NCBI RefSeq assembly: GCF_000242635.2
Contig: NC_017770.1
Coordinates: forward strand, 558,001-622,000
DNA length: 64,000 nucleotides
Source of the DNA: Solitalea canadensis DSM 3403
GTDB lineage: Bacteria > Bacteroidota > Bacteroidia > Sphingobacteriales > Sphingobacteriaceae
Reading direction: 5' to 3'
The notes under the pieces were generated by a model. It was given only the letters and a program-made list of their open reading frames with translations. It ran no database searches and was not told where the DNA came from. Below, one piece after another: positions 62,090-64,000 of this stretch; position 1 is the stretch's first letter, and each line of letters opens with the position of its first letter. A program made the translations under genes and the position numbers.

Positions 62090-64000
62090 TTATTTGCTGC
62101 CAAAAAGGCCTTTTAACTTATTTTTTACTTCGCTTTTTACTTTTTCAGTAGCCTGTTTTTTAACGGTATCAACTTTTTGTTTTACTTGTTCAGTTGCTTG
62201 TTCTTTCAGTTTTGTCACTTCTTCTTTAGCTTTTGTCTCAAGTTCGGCTTTTTTCTCATCTGCCGCTTGCGCTAATACTGATTGTCCGGCTGATTTATCA
62301 TTAGCTAGTTGAAGTTTAACGGTTGGCTTGGTAATGCTACCGCCTAAAAGAGCATTTACATTGATGGTTTCCCCAACAGAAACATTAGTACCTGCTTTGC
62401 TATTTAAAGATGCAACCAATGAATTTACCGTAGCATTTGCTTGTGAACCTAATAAACTACGAGGAACCTTTAATGCAAGTTTATAATCCATTGATTGATC
62501 CAAACCGTTAGAACCTTGAACATTCATTAAGAAATCACCTTTTTTAACATCAAACGGAGAAACTTTCAGACGACCTTCTTCGATACGGAACTTAGCCAAC
62601 AGGTTGTTTACTTCCAGTTTTTTCAATTTATCCGTATTTAAGGCCATTGATAATTTATTCATTGGTTCAAATCCTTGAACTATAGCCTGAATAATATTGG
62701 TTAATCCTTCTGCATTTATTGAAGAATAAACAGGCATCATATTTTGGTTCAGGTCAGAATTGAACTTAAGATCTGTTGAGAAGGTTCCTGCGGTATATTT
62801 TGCAATTGGAGCCAATAATTTAACAGTATTAAAAGTTGAAAAGGCTTTCTGAATGTTCATGTTGTCAATTCCGAAATTGATATCAACCTTAGGTTTCTTT
62901 GGATTGGTGGTGGCATAATAACCATTCATTTTTACTTTTCCATCCAACATGTCCATCGACATATCCTTAAAAGTAATTGTTTGGTTTTTTACAAATAATG
63001 CACCGCGGGCATTTTGGATATCCATGTTATCGTACAATACACGGCCAACTTTTGCAGTAAGCGTAAAGTCGATATTGGCAGGGACTTCAATAACACTAAG
63101 TTTAGCTGTATCGTTTTTGGTTTCTACCGTAGCAGGGCCCATTAGTTCATTTACATTCACAAGAGTTGAAGAAACATCAAAAGTTCCTTGTAATGCCTGC
63201 CCTTTTTGGAAGAAATAAGCTAAGTAGTTGTTGATTGATCCGTTTGCTGCAAAATCACTTTCGCCAACTTTTGCTGAAAAATTAGTTAGTGAAATGTTTT
63301 TAGGGTTAAACGTAAGTTTAGCAGATGGAATACTTACTGGTTTTGGAACGTTTGCGCCTGAGTAATTGAAGGCAGAAACAACCATTTGTCCTGCAGCTTT
63401 AAATTCCTCATAACGACCTTTGTCTATAGAAGACTTATGTCCGTTGGCTTGTACATCCGCATCAAGAACACCACTTAGTTTCATGTCTTTTAACGGGAAA
63501 ATAGTAGTCATTTGTTTTAAATCTACTTTTCCTTTTAAAGCCATATCTACATAAGGGTCAGATATAGGCGTTTTTACTAATAAACGACCATCCAAAGGAA
63601 CGGCACCAAATTCTAAATGGAATGAAGGGATATTAACCTGAGTGTGATCAATAACACCGTCAGGGTTGCTGATCGTTGTTTTTACCTGGATATTATTAAT
63701 TGCTGAAGGAAGAGAAGGATATTTGATTTTTCCGTTTTCAACCAACAAATTTACATTAAATGCAGGAAGTGATTTTTCATTATAAATACCTTTTGCAGAA
63801 CCATCCATCGCAAATTTCCCTGAAGCTTCTAAATCTTTAAAGTTGGAAGCATAAATAGCGGGAATTAATGAAAGGAAGTTTTTTAATTCTGATTTTTTGG
63901 CATCAAACTTAAAGTCGATAGCCATATCCGTTTCATTCGGCATTGAAAGGCTACCAACAAATGAAAGCAATAACTCGTTCAACTTGATTTCATTTTCTTT
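62090..64000 (-). CDS. AsmA-family protein, 5' end outside window
   Basis: At least 637 codons; the frame is open to the right edge, so the apparent start at 63982 (TTG) is internal. The repeated beta-strand pattern fits the C-terminal AsmA region (VNIPSFHLEFGAVPLDGRLL, TLTAKVGRVLYDNMDIQNAR, GKVKMNGYYATTNPKKPKVD, LLAKFRIEEGRLKVSPFDV, MDYKLALKVPRSLLGSQANA). The last 60 residues are a Lys/Glu-rich coiled coil (AELETKAKEEVTKLKEQATE). AsmA/TamB-like proteins bridge the envelope and move lipids. A terminator palindrome follows. Confidence 0.88.
   Translation of the reverse strand, partial: KENEIKLNELLLSFVGSLSMPNETDMAIDFKFDAKKSELKNFLSLIPAIYASNFKDLEASGKFAMDGSAKGIYNEKSLPAFNVNLLVENGKIKYPSLPSAINNIQVKTTISNPDGVIDHTQVNIPSFHLEFGAVPLDGRLLVKTPISDPYVDMALKGKVDLKQMTTIFPLKDMKLSGVLDADVQANGHKSSIDKGRYEEFKAAGQMVVSAFNYSGANVPKPVSIPSAKLTFNPKNISLTNFSAKVGESDFAANGSINNYLAYFFQKGQALQGTFDVSSTLVNVNELMGPATVETKNDTAKLSVIEVPANIDFTLTAKVGRVLYDNMDIQNARGALFVKNQTITFKDMSMDMLDGKVKMNGYYATTNPKKPKVDINFGIDNMNIQKAFSTFNTVKLLAPIAKYTAGTFSTDLKFNSDLNQNMMPVYSSINAEGLTNIIQAIVQGFEPMNKLSMALNTDKLKKLEVNNLLAKFRIEEGRLKVSPFDVKKGDFLMNVQGSNGLDQSMDYKLALKVPRSLLGSQANATVNSLVASLNSKAGTNVSVGETINVNALLGGSITKPTVKLQLANDKSAGQSVLAQAADEKKAELETKAKEEVTKLKEQATEQVKQKVDTVKKQATEKVKSEVKNKLKGLFGSK

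Overview
The window looks like a chromosomal segment of a low-GC Bacteroidota, most likely Sphingobacteriales (a Pedobacter- or Solitalea-like relative). The reasons are several lipoproteins with a C-K-D/K-S type start after the signal peptide, TonB receptors with HmuY-like and PepSY partners, an exosortase-N locus, and promoters of the Bacteroidota form TTTG-N17-20-TAnnTTTG (clear at 30096-30127, 41616-41644 and 53629-53659). The genus is inference. I see no rRNA, tRNA, CRISPR array, prophage or transposase.

Layout. 1-3848: the 3' part of a Zn/Cd P-type ATPase, a hairpin repeat, and glycogen branching enzyme. 3878-5804: a DUF1801-like gene, then an AT-rich stretch with three adjacent broken genes that read through if about four single A/T bases are restored. 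5805-13414: small independent genes (serine hydrolase, DUF5655, HEAT, cupin, lipoprotein plus SMR exporter, a frameshifted acetyltransferase, HD hydrolase, AraC plus DinB, DUF2306). 13449-23730: envelope genes, including a TPR lipoprotein, an OMP/IPT-TIG pair, and a heme-type HmuY/TonB-receptor operon with a Fur-like box. 24015-28444: central sugar metabolism (gapA, pfkA, a BadF-type GlcNAc kinase) with a divergent Nudix-winged-helix regulator. 28905-34641: a CBM-esterase and a Cys-rich small protein/TonB receptor/PepSY metal-uptake set.

34642-35401 is the most unusual unit: a DUF559 (Vsr-like nuclease fold) gene between two direct copies of a bipartite hairpin repeat. The repeat ends lie at or within one base of the stop codons of the neighbouring genes. 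35402-47120: lipocalin, mdh, retropepsin-like protein, CHRD lipoprotein, gyrB, Rieske lipoprotein, OmpH-like protein, S4 protein, dapD, TsaC/Sua5 and CCA-adding enzyme.

47190-53608 is one minus-strand operon behind a near-consensus promoter: a membrane protein, a winged-helix regulator, a VIT-domain protein ending in a PEP-type sorting signal, exosortase N fused to an EpsI-like domain, and CreD. It is best read as a dedicated single-substrate sorting system. 53872-64000: a pRiA4b ORF-3-like protein with miaA, a CoA-type Nudix hydrolase, a DHA2 exporter, a secreted protein with a 111-bp tandem duplication, a DUF5009/GH27 alpha-galactosidase pair, and an AsmA-like protein cut by the window edge. 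Many 3' ends carry strong hairpins, including a perfect 58-bp palindrome at 62025-62082.
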